Below are positions 35,560 through 44,620 of a stretch of 64,000 bases of DNA, one piece after another. Numbering within the stretch: the first letter of the stretch is position 1; every line of letters begins with the position of its first letter. Under the pieces are notes generated by a model. It had not been told where the DNA came from. It searched no databases and saw only the letters and a program-made list of their open reading frames with translations. The translations under genes were made by a program, and so were the position numbers. This DNA is from Flavobacterium haoranii. Lineage in GTDB: Bacteria > Bacteroidota > Bacteroidia > Flavobacteriales > Flavobacteriaceae. The stretch lies in the NCBI GenBank assembly GCA_003246205.1, contig QKBC01000013.1, forward strand, positions 62,001-126,000, given 5' to 3'.

Positions 35560-36448
35560 ATTCGGGATATAAAATTTTTCGTGCCGAACCACTGAAACAT
35601 TCGTAAAGGGAATTAGTCGTTCGACTCATGGCTACCATTAACGGGCTTCGCTTACCATCTAATTGAACATCAATGGTAATGATTCCTAATAATTGTTTTT
35701 TAATTTCGGTAGTCAGTTGTTCCGGGATTCCGTGTTGGTTCACAATATCCGTTACGATCCAATCGACATACGGACGATAAGGTTCCATAATATCATCTGC
35801 CAGACAATAAGCATTGTATTTGTTGCGGTGGAAGATTCCGAAAGTAGGGTGCATTCCGGAGCTGACCAAGGCGCGGGCTGTAATTCCCCTTAAAATAGCA
35901 TAACCATAATTTAGCAGATTGTTAGGAGGGATACCATTTTGTTGACGGTTAAAACCTTCTATAGGAAACAAATTTTGCCAGTAATAAGCGGCTGCCCGGG
36001 CTTCGTGGTTCTGTGTATCTCCCGAAGTTACACTTTTTGCCCAATGCTGCATATTTTTAACAGGAATTCCTTTTTCGTGTAATACACCTGCCTGATTTAG
36101 GATTTTAGCTGTAACGGTCTGTTGCCACAAATTCTTTTTTAAAGGCAATGAGACTCCGATTTGCGTACGAAAACGTTCTGACTGTTCACTGTGACCGTTT
36201 AGTGGCATTAGTAATCCGATGGGCAAGTGCTGTTGGTTACAATTAATAAGCGCTATATTATTATAAGTCAGCTTCTCTAATAATCCATTGGTCACGGTTA
36301 TCTGTTGGTTTTCCATGACGATAACCCCGATGTCTTCAATAGGAACGGTTTTAGTAGCTTGTTCCTCATCGGGATAATTGACCACTAATTGTTCGTTTTT
36401 GGTACTGAGATAGGCCGGATTACCGAAAAAGAGGGTCCGTTTGATCAT
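35552..36448 (-). CDS. cas1: CRISPR-associated integrase Cas1 (type II)
   Basis: A 298-residue integrase that, with Cas2, inserts new spacers. It begins KRTLFFGNPAYLSTKNEQL, as type II Cas1 proteins do. The metal-binding residues are Glu149 (NHEARAAA), His207 (GIFHRNKYNAYCLADD) and Glu222 (IMEPYRPYVD), with spacing identical to Streptococcus Cas1 (149, 205, 220), so the enzyme looks active. It starts 3 nt after the cas9 stop, within one operon. Confidence 0.97.
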   Translation of the reverse strand: MIKRTLFFGNPAYLSTKNEQLVVNYPDEEQATKTVPIEDIGVIVMENQQITVTNGLLEKLTYNNIALINCNQQHLPIGLLMPLNGHSEQSERFRTQIGVSLPLKKNLWQQTVTAKILNQAGVLHEKGIPVKNMQHWAKSVTSGDTQNHEARAAAYYWQNLFPIEGFNRQQNGIPPNNLLNYGYAILRGITARALVSSGMHPTFGIFHRNKYNAYCLADDIMEPYRPYVDWIVTDIVNQHGIPEQLTTEIKKQLLGIITIDVQLDGKRSPLMVAMSRTTNSLYECFSGSARKILYPEYV

Positions 36449-36451
36449 GGC

Positions 36452-39400
36452 TTATGTTTTTGAAATGTTACCTAATCTATCGACTTTAAGTTTAATACAT
36501 CTTTCTTTTATTCTAATGAGATTATCTAATGTTGTTTCTTGTTTGTTTAGACTTCCAAATTCTCCTATTTTACTTTTAGCGTCATAATTTTTTATTAAAG
36601 ATGATATTGATGATTGAGTAAAATGGCATTCACTTCCTGTACTACTAACCATTTTATAAATTCTTTCCGTTTGCTCTTTGTTCAAATTCTTAAAATCAAT
36701 TGAAGGGGTATTTTCATCCCCATTTGGGATATAAACTAAATCATTTGGAGAAAGTGAAAATAAAAAGCTTACTTCAACCTCTTTACCTTTATATTCTAAA
36801 GTTTTTTTTATTGGAATTTCGGTTCTACTGATATTAGGCACATTTTGTAAAACTTGTAGTTTTTGGTGTTCAATAACTTCATTTAACGGAATTGTATCAT
36901 ACATTCTTGTTTTCGTCTCTTTTCGCTCATAAACAGCAAAAAACAAATTGGTTCCTTTAGCTGTTTCTACATATTTATCTTTTTTATTTCCTGTTTGCCC
37001 TAAAGGAAACTTACTTCCCATTTCAAAAATTCTGACTTTATAAATAGGTTGATGTGGTTTACCATCATTATATTTTTCGATGTTTTTGTTCATGTCTTCA
37101 ATTCCTTCGGGAGAAAACGCTAACTCTGAATTTCCGTTTTTACTCAATAAGTAATTTTGAAGAATTTTCTGAATTCCTGTATCTGTTATAGACTCTATGG
37201 TTTTCAGATTAAAGGAAGTATCAATACTTTTTCTTGTTGCTGTAAGTATTTTTCCCTTTGGAACTTTAATTCTTGGTAAATCAACTTTTCCTGAAACAGT
37301 TTCCTTGTGTATTGGTTTTCTTATAGCCCAATTCAATCCTTTTTGTTCTACCAATTCCTTTTTCTTTTCTTCGTTTTTTTCAACCCATTTTTCATATTTA
37401 TTGGTTGCTTTATTAATAACACGAAAATTTTGTTTAAAACTTATTACAATTGTTTCCAATGAGTTTCTTGTGTCTTCTGTAAATGTATTCCAAGGCTTTT
37501 TGAACTCCGTAAACTTATCTCGTTCTTTACCGTCTTTATCTTTCCATTTTTCGGTATGACGTAATTTATGTTGTAAATCATATCGCTTTATTTCTGATTT
37601 AGCTGATTGATTATTTAATAAATTAACATGGTCTCTCGTTGCACAGGCAATTATTAAAGCATCTAAAGCGTGATGACGATGGTCAATTCTCTTCTTTTGG
37701 AAGCCTTTACTATATTCAAAAGGTACGGTTGGTAAATATTTTTGATGTTTTTCGTTATATGTAGTATATAAATTACTATTTGTGATTTGATTCATTCGTT
37801 CAAATCGAGGTAATATTAAGTTATTCCAAACATCGTTTAATCCCCAATCTTGTTTTAATTCAGAAGTTATTTTTCCATTCAACGGAATTACATTTTTGGA
37901 ATTTACTCCGTCATCGTCTTTTTCGTTTCTAACAATGTTTGACAAAACATTAGAAATAAACTTACTGATGTATCTCGTGTCGTTCAGTTGCCGTTCAATC
38001 ATTTTTTCAGGAATTTCTTCCAATAAAAGTTTGTTTCGCTTATTTCTGTTTTTTGAATAATTCTCTTTGATGAAATCTCTATATTGGTCTTCAGTGAAAA
38101 TTTGAACTTCTTTTCCAAGCTCTACAGAAACTTTTTGTCCGTAATGATTTTTAATGAATTCCAAACCAAGCTGATTGTCTTTTAATTTATTAACAGCCGA
38201 TTCACAAATTACTTTATTACTGAAACTATCATCAAAAAATCGACTTTGAGGAATAATGTGTTCTATTTCGTATTCGTGCGTAAACAGTTTATTTAAAGGA
38301 ATTGTTTGTCCTGTATAAGGCGAACGGTATTTCTGTTCTAACCATAATTTGTAGCGTTGTAATTCCGATTTTGTTGGCTCTGCCTTTTTACTGATTTTTA
38401 ATATTTCTTCTTCAACTTCCACATTTGAATTTAAAACTCCATCTTCGTAGATTTTCAAGATTTCCTGTTGTATTGGAGAGTATGGGCGAACATTTTCAAC
38501 TTCTGAATCGTTCATCATTTCTATTAGCAGGGCTTTGATTCTGAGGTTTGTGTTTTCGTTTTCGGTAACAATATTTGTTAGTCGTTTGCGTTCATCGGCT
38601 GTATTTTTCATTTCTCGAGCCAATTCAATATGGATTTCGTCAAAGAAATCTTTTTCACCATTGCCATATTGTTGCCAAATATCCTTAACAACACGAAGTG
38701 TCTCCGTTACAATTTGTTCTACAATCGGATTTCTTAAAGAATGTTGTTTAAAATCATTCAAATATTTTTCCAAATCATTTACCGAATTCCACTTTCCTGC
38801 AATATCTGCTTCTGAATGTCTATCATAAACGACATACTGAGCTAACCAAAGAGGTAATCCTTGAAAATCTGTTTCTTTTTCTAACTTGTTCTTTTCTGCT
38901 TTTTCGCGAACAATTATCTTGATTTGTTCATCAAATTCTCCTGTTAAAAGTTTTTCAATTCGTGATTTTGTTTTTTCATCAATAATGTTCCAATTCCAAT
39001 ATTTTCCAATTCTTAATAACGGAAGTAGTTTTTTAATTGCTTTCTCTGAAAATGTACCATATTCACTTTTAAAAGGAGGAAATTTTTTGAAATTTTCCAC
39101 AAAAGACGAGATGTCTAAATGATGTTTTTCTGCGAATGATTTTATTGCTTTTTCATATTCTTTTTTATCTGTTACAGAATAAATAAGATGCCATAACTGT
39201 TGTTCAATTTCTCTAGTCAAAAAATTAGATGGGATATTACTTATTTTATTTAACCTCCTATTGATTTCATATCCCGTCTCATTCATCGGGAATTTCTTTG
39301 ATTCATCTTTATCAGAATCATAAACATAGTTCCAACGATATTTAGAGATTTCTTCATTTTGTGCCTTTCCTTTCAAATTTTTGAAAAAATATTTCAAAAT

Positions 39401-40864
39401 ATCCTTATGGTCAACTTCCTTTTGACTCATTAAAAAATCAAAGAGATTTTCTAGATCTTCTTGGGTTTTTATAAATTCGGATGTTATATCAGTGTCATCT
39501 TCTTTTTTGTAGATTTTCAGATTGTACAACCACTGCCAAACTCTAAATTCTTGATAATACGGATTTGATTTCGGGATGGCTTTTAAATATTCTTTTTTTT
39601 CAATTCCGTCAATTTTGTATTTTCTATATTCTAAACAACAGTTTCCAATGGATGATTTTTGACTTCGTAAAGGTCTTTGATAGAAAATAATATCCTCCAA
39701 AAATAAATGAAGAAAATCCTTTTTACTTAAAGTTAGTTGGTGAGATTGGTTATTTCGGTATAATTCTCTGATGCAATCATTATATAAATCTTCATTGAAT
39801 AATTCAGGTTGTAATTCTATTTGTTTTTGTAAAATTGTTTTTAGTTCCTCTTTATAAAACTTACGTTCAATAGTACGAACTAATTTCCCTTTAATTTTTT
39901 GTTTTGGATTTTGAAGTAATGAATCGTAAATATATGTTCCAATTGTTTTATGTGATTGGTCAATTTCCTGTTCTGTTTTTTTCTTAACTAACCCCCAATC
40001 GTTTTCACTCGGTGCTCTAAAGCTACGTTTTTCATTACCTTCTTTATCTGTTTTTATAGAGCCATCATCATTCAAATCAGTTGTGACAATAAAATCTCTT
40101 GTTTTATTTTTCCAATCACCTAAAGATGTTTTGCTGGAACGTCTGTATATCCAGCCATTTTCTAATATTAAAGAATACCAAGTTTCTCCTTTATTGTTAG
40201 GTTTTTCATCAGGAATTACATCTGTAATTTTTAATGAATAAAATTCAACTAATTTATTTGGGGTTTCTTCCTCTTCTTCTCCTCTTAATTGATAATATCC
40301 TCTTTTTTGATTGAAGTTTAACAGTATCCAAGCAAGTTCTTGTTTGTCTATTTTTTGAGTTAATGCTTTTTTACGTAAATAATAAATTGTCCAATCATAA
40401 GGAACTAATTTATCTTTTCCTTTTTCTCCTGTCAATAATTGTGGTTGATGTTTCTTGAAATTGTCCAACATCTCTTCAAAAGATTTTTTAAAAATAAACT
40501 CTCTGTTATTATAAACTAATTTTGGTTCTAATTCCGACTTGAATTGTCCAAATCTTTTCTCAAAATCAATTTGATTTGCATAATGTTCAGGTAAAAAATT
40601 CATAATATTTAACACTCTATGTAGCCTTTCTCTACGAAGTAAATGTCTTTCTCGTAATCTACGAGTCCCTCTATATCCTGTTCTTTCTGAAGTCTGTGTT
40701 TTTGATGGTTTTCCTGCTCCAAAATTATCTAAAACATCTTGTGTCATAGGAATAATTCTGCTTCCCATCCCAAGAATTTCCCCTTGTTTATTTTCAAAAT
40801 CTTGTTTTACTAAAGCCCAACCAATAGAGTTAGTCCCCAAATCCAATCCTAATATTTTTTTCAT
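36452..40864 (-). CDS. cas9: CRISPR-associated endonuclease Cas9 (type II-C, large Bacteroidetes form)
   Basis: A 1470-residue RNA-guided nuclease. RuvC-I is ILGLDLGTNSIGWALV with Asp8. The Arg-rich bridge helix is near 60-85 (TGYRGTRRLRERHLLRRERL). RuvC-II is IHIELAREMKN with Glu747. The HNH domain has YEIEHIIPQSRFFDDS with His869, and Asn892 at the SpCas9 N863 position. RuvC-III is DHRHHALDALIIA with His1065 and Asp1068. Both nuclease sites are therefore intact. Most II-C enzymes have about 1000-1100 residues; Bacteroidetes II-C forms are about 1400-1500, so this length is normal for the lineage. The PAM cannot be read from sequence. It leads the cas9-cas1-cas2 operon and diverges from the tracrRNA. 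Confidence 0.98.
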   Translation of the reverse strand: MKKILGLDLGTNSIGWALVKQDFENKQGEILGMGSRIIPMTQDVLDNFGAGKPSKTQTSERTGYRGTRRLRERHLLRRERLHRVLNIMNFLPEHYANQIDFEKRFGQFKSELEPKLVYNNREFIFKKSFEEMLDNFKKHQPQLLTGEKGKDKLVPYDWTIYYLRKKALTQKIDKQELAWILLNFNQKRGYYQLRGEEEEETPNKLVEFYSLKITDVIPDEKPNNKGETWYSLILENGWIYRRSSKTSLGDWKNKTRDFIVTTDLNDDGSIKTDKEGNEKRSFRAPSENDWGLVKKKTEQEIDQSHKTIGTYIYDSLLQNPKQKIKGKLVRTIERKFYKEELKTILQKQIELQPELFNEDLYNDCIRELYRNNQSHQLTLSKKDFLHLFLEDIIFYQRPLRSQKSSIGNCCLEYRKYKIDGIEKKEYLKAIPKSNPYYQEFRVWQWLYNLKIYKKEDDTDITSEFIKTQEDLENLFDFLMSQKEVDHKDILKYFFKNLKGKAQNEEISKYRWNYVYDSDKDESKKFPMNETGYEINRRLNKISNIPSNFLTREIEQQLWHLIYSVTDKKEYEKAIKSFAEKHHLDISSFVENFKKFPPFKSEYGTFSEKAIKKLLPLLRIGKYWNWNIIDEKTKSRIEKLLTGEFDEQIKIIVREKAEKNKLEKETDFQGLPLWLAQYVVYDRHSEADIAGKWNSVNDLEKYLNDFKQHSLRNPIVEQIVTETLRVVKDIWQQYGNGEKDFFDEIHIELAREMKNTADERKRLTNIVTENENTNLRIKALLIEMMNDSEVENVRPYSPIQQEILKIYEDGVLNSNVEVEEEILKISKKAEPTKSELQRYKLWLEQKYRSPYTGQTIPLNKLFTHEYEIEHIIPQSRFFDDSFSNKVICESAVNKLKDNQLGLEFIKNHYGQKVSVELGKEVQIFTEDQYRDFIKENYSKNRNKRNKLLLEEIPEKMIERQLNDTRYISKFISNVLSNIVRNEKDDDGVNSKNVIPLNGKITSELKQDWGLNDVWNNLILPRFERMNQITNSNLYTTYNEKHQKYLPTVPFEYSKGFQKKRIDHRHHALDALIIACATRDHVNLLNNQSAKSEIKRYDLQHKLRHTEKWKDKDGKERDKFTEFKKPWNTFTEDTRNSLETIVISFKQNFRVINKATNKYEKWVEKNEEKKKELVEQKGLNWAIRKPIHKETVSGKVDLPRIKVPKGKILTATRKSIDTSFNLKTIESITDTGIQKILQNYLLSKNGNSELAFSPEGIEDMNKNIEKYNDGKPHQPIYKVRIFEMGSKFPLGQTGNKKDKYVETAKGTNLFFAVYERKETKTRMYDTIPLNEVIEHQKLQVLQNVPNISRTEIPIKKTLEYKGKEVEVSFLFSLSPNDLVYIPNGDENTPSIDFKNLNKEQTERIYKMVSSTGSECHFTQSSISSLIKNYDAKSKIGEFGSLNKQETTLDNLIRIKERCIKLKVDRLGNISKT

Positions 40865-41004
40865 AATATGTCTCTCTTTTTAATATGTTAAAAATAATAA
40901 AATTCTTTACTAAAGACACAATGCTTTAAGAATCATCGCATATTATAAATAAGTTTTTTATAATTCTTACGTTTTTCCGTAAAACATCGTTAAAAACTTT
41001 TTAC
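40865..41004. other. Upstream region of cas9 (divergent with tracrRNA)
   Basis: The stretch between cas9 and the tracrRNA promoter is very AT-rich. No perfect minus-strand TAnnTTTG box was found, so the cas9 promoter is either weak or of another class. No ORF is present. Confidence 0.5.
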
Positions 41005-41012
41005 TATATTTG
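41005..41012 (+). promoter_or_regulatory. -7 promoter element for tracrRNA
   Basis: TATATTTG, a perfect TAnnTTTG match. The expected start, about 6 nt downstream, coincides with the first antirepeat base at 41018. Confidence 0.75.
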
Positions 41013-41017
41013 CCATA

Positions 41018-41091
41018 GAACTTTAAAGCAATTCACAATAAGGATTATTCCGTTGTGAAAACATTCAAAGCGGGGCAACTCGCTTTTTTTT
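41018..41091 (+). ncRNA. tracrRNA of the type II-C system
   Basis: The first 21 nt (41018-41038) are an antirepeat. Bases 41025-41038 pair with repeat positions 2-15 (14 bp) and 41018-41024 with positions 18-24 (7 bp), leaving repeat bases 16-17 as a bulge. A nexus-like hairpin follows (GGA 41042-41044 with TCC 41049-41051). The RNA ends with an 8-bp stem (AAAGCGGG 41067-41074 with CTCGCTTT 41079-41086, one G-U pair), a GCAA tetraloop and eight Ts. A consensus promoter precedes it. At 41052-41059, GTTGTGAA copies the first eight bases of the repeat and can pair with the antirepeat at 41032-41038. Ends are predicted, not measured. Confidence 0.93.
41067..41091 (+). terminator. Terminator of tracrRNA
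   Basis: An 8-bp stem with a GCAA loop (41067-41086) and a T-run (41084-41091). Confidence 0.85.
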
Positions 41092-41171
41092 ATTTTAGAG
41101 CAGTTCTAGGGATCATTATAAAAAAACAAATAGGCTTTTTTGTGATTTATTTGTATTTTTAAAACAAAAAC

Positions 41172-42353
41172 ATGAGTTTCAACACTACGGTTTTACCTTC
41201 TATACTCGATAATGATTTCTATAAATTTACCATGCAAAATGCGGTTATCAAACTATTTCCGTATGCTAAAGCTCAATACAATTTCATAAATCGCGGGCAA
41301 CATCCTTTTCCTGAAAGGTTTGCTATTCATTTACGGCAGGCTATTGACCAGATGACTACTTTACAATTGAGTCAGAAGGAAAAAGATTTTTTACAGGAGA
41401 ATTGCCCTTATTTAGATCCTACATATCTCGATTTTCTTCAAGGCTACCGATACGATCCTGCTGAAGTGGTTATCGAACAAAACGGAACCGATGTGTCGGT
41501 CACTATTGAAGGCTATTGGTACAGAACGATCTTGTGGGAAGTCCCCGTTATGGCTCTCATCAGTGAATTGTACTATCAATTGACGGGGCAGGAGCGAGAG
41601 AATGATGTCAAAGTTATTGAAAGGGTGAATGCTAAAATTTCGAAATATAAAGGATTGGGTATTCAGTTTGCGGATTTCGGAACCCGCCGCCGCCATTCTT
41701 CGGCAGTACAGGATCTGGTGGTGAAAACATTACAGGAAAAGGGTAAAGGAACTTTTATCGGAACAAGTAATGTGTATTTGGCTATGAAATACGATACAAA
41801 ACCAATCGGGACGCATGCCCACGAATGGTTTATGTTTCATGCGGCTAAATACGGATACAAGATGGCAAATATCATGGGGCTGGAACATTGGGTAGATGTT
41901 TATCGAGGCGATCTGGGAATTGCATTGACTGATACGTTTACCACAGAGGTTTTCTTTGACCAGTTTGATAAAAAGTTTGCCAAATTATTTGACGGTGTTC
42001 GGCATGATTCCGGAGATGCGATAGAATTCGGAGAAAAAACAATAGCACATTATAAAAAATTAGGAATTGATCCGTTGACCAAAACCATTATTTTTTCGGA
42101 TGGACTCAATTATGAAAAAGTAGAGCGGATTGCCGAATATTTTAAAGGAAGAATCGGGCTTTCTTTTGGCATCGGAACTAGTTTGACGAATGATGTCGGA
42201 TTGAAACCGATGAATATTGTAATCAAAATGATTCAGGCTTTACCTGAAGATAAAAGTTGGACAGGTGTGATAAAATTATCAGATGAGCCTCATAAACACA
42301 CAGGAAAGCAAGAAGATATTGAGCTGTCTAAAAGAGTATTACAAATAAATTAA
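41172..42353 (+). CDS. pncB: Nicotinate phosphoribosyltransferase
   Basis: A 393-residue enzyme that makes nicotinate mononucleotide from nicotinate and PRPP in NAD salvage. Family motifs are SILDNDFYKFTMQNAVIKLF at the start, FGTRRRHSSAVQD in the active site, GTSNVYLA, IGTHAHEWFMFHA, and the phosphate-binding FDGVRHDSGDAIEF; the end has ISFGIGTSLTNDVG-like sequence. The ATG at 41172 follows TATTTTTA, one mismatch from the promoter consensus. It is monocistronic. Confidence 0.95.
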   Translation: MSFNTTVLPSILDNDFYKFTMQNAVIKLFPYAKAQYNFINRGQHPFPERFAIHLRQAIDQMTTLQLSQKEKDFLQENCPYLDPTYLDFLQGYRYDPAEVVIEQNGTDVSVTIEGYWYRTILWEVPVMALISELYYQLTGQERENDVKVIERVNAKISKYKGLGIQFADFGTRRRHSSAVQDLVVKTLQEKGKGTFIGTSNVYLAMKYDTKPIGTHAHEWFMFHAAKYGYKMANIMGLEHWVDVYRGDLGIALTDTFTTEVFFDQFDKKFAKLFDGVRHDSGDAIEFGEKTIAHYKKLGIDPLTKTIIFSDGLNYEKVERIAEYFKGRIGLSFGIGTSLTNDVGLKPMNIVIKMIQALPEDKSWTGVIKLSDEPHKHTGKQEDIELSKRVLQIN

Positions 42354-42511
42354 AGGAAGAAACGAATGAAGCAAATTGTGGAAAGTTAGTTAGGAAGATT
42401 TTTAAGAGAATCCCAATAAATAGAAACGTAAAATTTTAGAACAGTAGGGAAAAGAAAATATAAGGGGATTAAAAAATACCCATTATTGTATAAAAGTTAG
42501 GTAGAAATAGT

Positions 42512-42519
42512 TACTTTTG
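42512..42519 (+). promoter_or_regulatory. -7 promoter element for the alpha-oxoamine synthase gene
   Basis: TACTTTTG, a perfect match, 28 nt upstream of the ATG. Confidence 0.6.
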
Positions 42520-42547
42520 TCCCGATTTTTTAATACCGATTCAGATC

Positions 42548-43807
42548 ATGGTAAAAGATTTATTTGAAAGAATTCAACAAAATAAAGGTCCTTTAGGAAA
42601 GTGGGCTTCACAAGCAGAAGGATATTATGTGTTCCCTAAGTTAGAAGGTGAGTTAGGACCTCACATGAAGTTTCACGGAAAAGAGATTTTAAATTGGAGT
42701 TTGAATGACTATTTAGGATTAGCTAACCATCCTGAAGTTCGTAAAGTAGATGCTCAGGCAGCTGCAGAATGGGGAGCGGCTTACCCTATGGGAGCCAGAA
42801 TGATGAGTGGTCACACAACTATTCATGAACAATTACAAAATGAATTAGCCGAATTCGTAGGAAAAGAAGCGGCTTATTTGTTAAACTTCGGTTATCAGGG
42901 AATGGTATCTACAATTGATGCTTTGGTAACGAAAAACGATGTGATCGTATACGATGTAGATTCACATGCTTGCATTATTGACGGTGTACGTTTGCACATG
43001 GGTAAACGTTTTACGTACAAGCATAACGATTTAGAAAGTATCGAGAAAAATTTAAAACGTGCTACTAAAATGGCAGAAGAGACCGGAGGAGGAATTTTAT
43101 TCATCACAGAAGGTGTTTTCGGTATGCGTGGGCAACAAGGTAAACTAAAAGAGATTGTTGCTTTAAAAGAAAAATACAACTTTCGTTTGTTAGTAGATGA
43201 CGCTCACGGTTTTGGTACGTTAGGTAAAACAGGTGCCGGAGCAGGTGAGGAGCAAGGTTGTCAGGATGGAATTGACGTGTATTTTTCGACTTTTGCTAAA
43301 TCAATGGCTAGTATCGGTGCATTTATTGCCGGTGATAAAGATATCATTGATTACTTGAAGTACAATTTACGTTCGCAAATGTTTGCTAAGTCATTGCCGA
43401 TGATTCAGACGATCGGAGCATTAAGACGTTTGGAAATGTTGCGTACAATGCCGGAATTGAAAGCAAAACTTTGGGAAAATGTAAATGCTTTACAAAACGG
43501 TTTAAAAGAAAGAGGTTTCAATATCGGAGATACCAATACTTGTGTAACTCCTGTGTATTTAGAAGGATCTATTCCGGAAGCAATGGTAATGGTAAACGAT
43601 TTACGTGAAAATTACGGTATTTTCTTGTCTATTGTTGTATATCCTGTAATTCCTAAAGGAATTATCTTATTACGTATGATTCCTACAGCTTCACATACTT
43701 TACAAGATATTGAAGAAACGTTAGCAGCATTTGAAGCTATCCGTGAAAAGTTAACTAACGGAACTTACAAACAAATAGCAGAAGCTAATGTTGAAAATGT
43801 AGAATAA
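42548..43807 (+). CDS. Alpha-oxoamine synthase, probable serine palmitoyltransferase-like enzyme
   Basis: A 419-residue PLP enzyme (class II aminotransferase fold) that condenses an amino acid with an acyl-CoA and releases CO2. Motifs are NWSLNDYLGLANHP, MGARMMSGHTTIHEQLQ and DSHACIIDGVRLHMG; the cofactor Asp is in LLVDDAHGFGTLGKTG and the Schiff-base Lys251 in FSTFAKSMASIGAF. The sequence fits Bacteroidetes serine palmitoyltransferases, the first step of sphingolipids. Cysteate-using acyltransferases of sulfonolipid synthesis and 2-amino-3-ketobutyrate CoA ligase are close alternatives. It has a consensus promoter and its own terminator. Confidence 0.85.
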   Translation: MVKDLFERIQQNKGPLGKWASQAEGYYVFPKLEGELGPHMKFHGKEILNWSLNDYLGLANHPEVRKVDAQAAAEWGAAYPMGARMMSGHTTIHEQLQNELAEFVGKEAAYLLNFGYQGMVSTIDALVTKNDVIVYDVDSHACIIDGVRLHMGKRFTYKHNDLESIEKNLKRATKMAEETGGGILFITEGVFGMRGQQGKLKEIVALKEKYNFRLLVDDAHGFGTLGKTGAGAGEEQGCQDGIDVYFSTFAKSMASIGAFIAGDKDIIDYLKYNLRSQMFAKSLPMIQTIGALRRLEMLRTMPELKAKLWENVNALQNGLKERGFNIGDTNTCVTPVYLEGSIPEAMVMVNDLRENYGIFLSIVVYPVIPKGIILLRMIPTASHTLQDIEETLAAFEAIREKLTNGTYKQIAEANVENVE

Positions 43808-43829
43808 AGTTATTGAATTGAATAAAACA

Positions 43830-43862
43830 AAAAACCACTTGTTAATTACAAGTGGTTTTTTA
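43830..43862. terminator. Bidirectional terminator
   Basis: A 13-bp stem (43830-43842 with 43848-43860, core AACCACTTGT) with a 5-nt loop, A-run before and T-run after. It lies between the converging alpha-oxoamine synthase and SIMPL genes. Confidence 0.85.
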
Positions 43863-43882
43863 TTTCATATTTTAAATTCATT

Positions 43883-44572
43883 TTATTTCAACTCAAAACT
43901 CACTGAAACATTTGCTGTAACTTCAATTTCTCCGATTGCTAAAGTTTCGTTTGGAGCTGCATCAGCCATTTCAGCTACAGCATACGTTTTATAAACCGGT
44001 CGAGGATAGTTAACTTGAGAATTATCGCTTATTTGCAAAGCTTTGCCTACCTTTTGATTCAAAACAGAAACATAATCTTCTGCTTTCTTCTTAGCATCTA
44101 ACATTGCTTTTATACGAGCTTCTGATTGGTATTGTTCTATTTTAGACGATTTGAATTCCACTCCCTGAATAGTATTCACTCCGGCATCTACTAAACTCAT
44201 CATCAAAGCATCATATTTTTTAAGATCTTTCAGATGTATGGTAATGGTTTGACTGGCTACATAATTATATTTTTTTTGATTGTAGTCATAATTTTTGCGC
44301 AAAGAAACGTTTTGCGTTTGATAATCATTGGCTGCAATACCGTTTTTCTTAATAGTTTTAATGATGGCATCTACTGTATCATCATTTTTCTTTTTTACTT
44401 CTGTAGCATCTTTTCCTGTATTTTCAACACCTAGAGTAATGACAGCCTGATCCGGTGCTACTTTTATTTTACCTTCTCCGCTAACTGAGATTTGAGGAAT
44501 CGGTTCCTGAACTTGATTTTGAGCCATCATACTTGTTGTAACTAATGTTAAGATTAAAACTAATTTTTTCAT
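43883..44572 (-). CDS. SIMPL-domain (DUF541) exported protein
   Basis: A 229-residue protein with a signal peptide (1-17) and one SIMPL/DUF541 domain (about 28-228): ISVSGEGKIKVAPDQAVITLG, then a long charged helix, QTQNVSLRKNYDYNQKK, and AMLDAKKKAEDYVSVLNQKVGKAL. Some members bind or protect periplasmic partners or affect oxidative-stress tolerance (E. coli YggE); no enzyme activity is established. It lies upstream of the terminator at 43830 and downstream of the rhomboid gene on the same strand. Confidence 0.88.
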   Translation of the reverse strand: MKKLVLILTLVTTSMMAQNQVQEPIPQISVSGEGKIKVAPDQAVITLGVENTGKDATEVKKKNDDTVDAIIKTIKKNGIAANDYQTQNVSLRKNYDYNQKKYNYVASQTITIHLKDLKKYDALMMSLVDAGVNTIQGVEFKSSKIEQYQSEARIKAMLDAKKKAEDYVSVLNQKVGKALQISDNSQVNYPRPVYKTYAVAEMADAAPNETLAIGEIEVTANVSVSFELK

Positions 44573-44620
44573 ACTGTATTTGTTTTTTTAGATAATTTAT
44601 CCAATTGTCATGCCAAAACC

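Noticed and set aside
35560..35592. GTG start for cas2 at 35592
   Set aside because: It would give an extra 11 residues not seen in II-C Cas2 proteins; the ATG at 35559 has the expected start.
37197..37559. 120-residue plus-strand frame inside cas9 (and similar frames at 38535-38828 and 38886-39122)
   Set aside because: These frames are antisense to a fully conserved Cas9 reading frame, have no promoter or ribosome binding site and show the Phe/Ser-rich composition of antisense translation.
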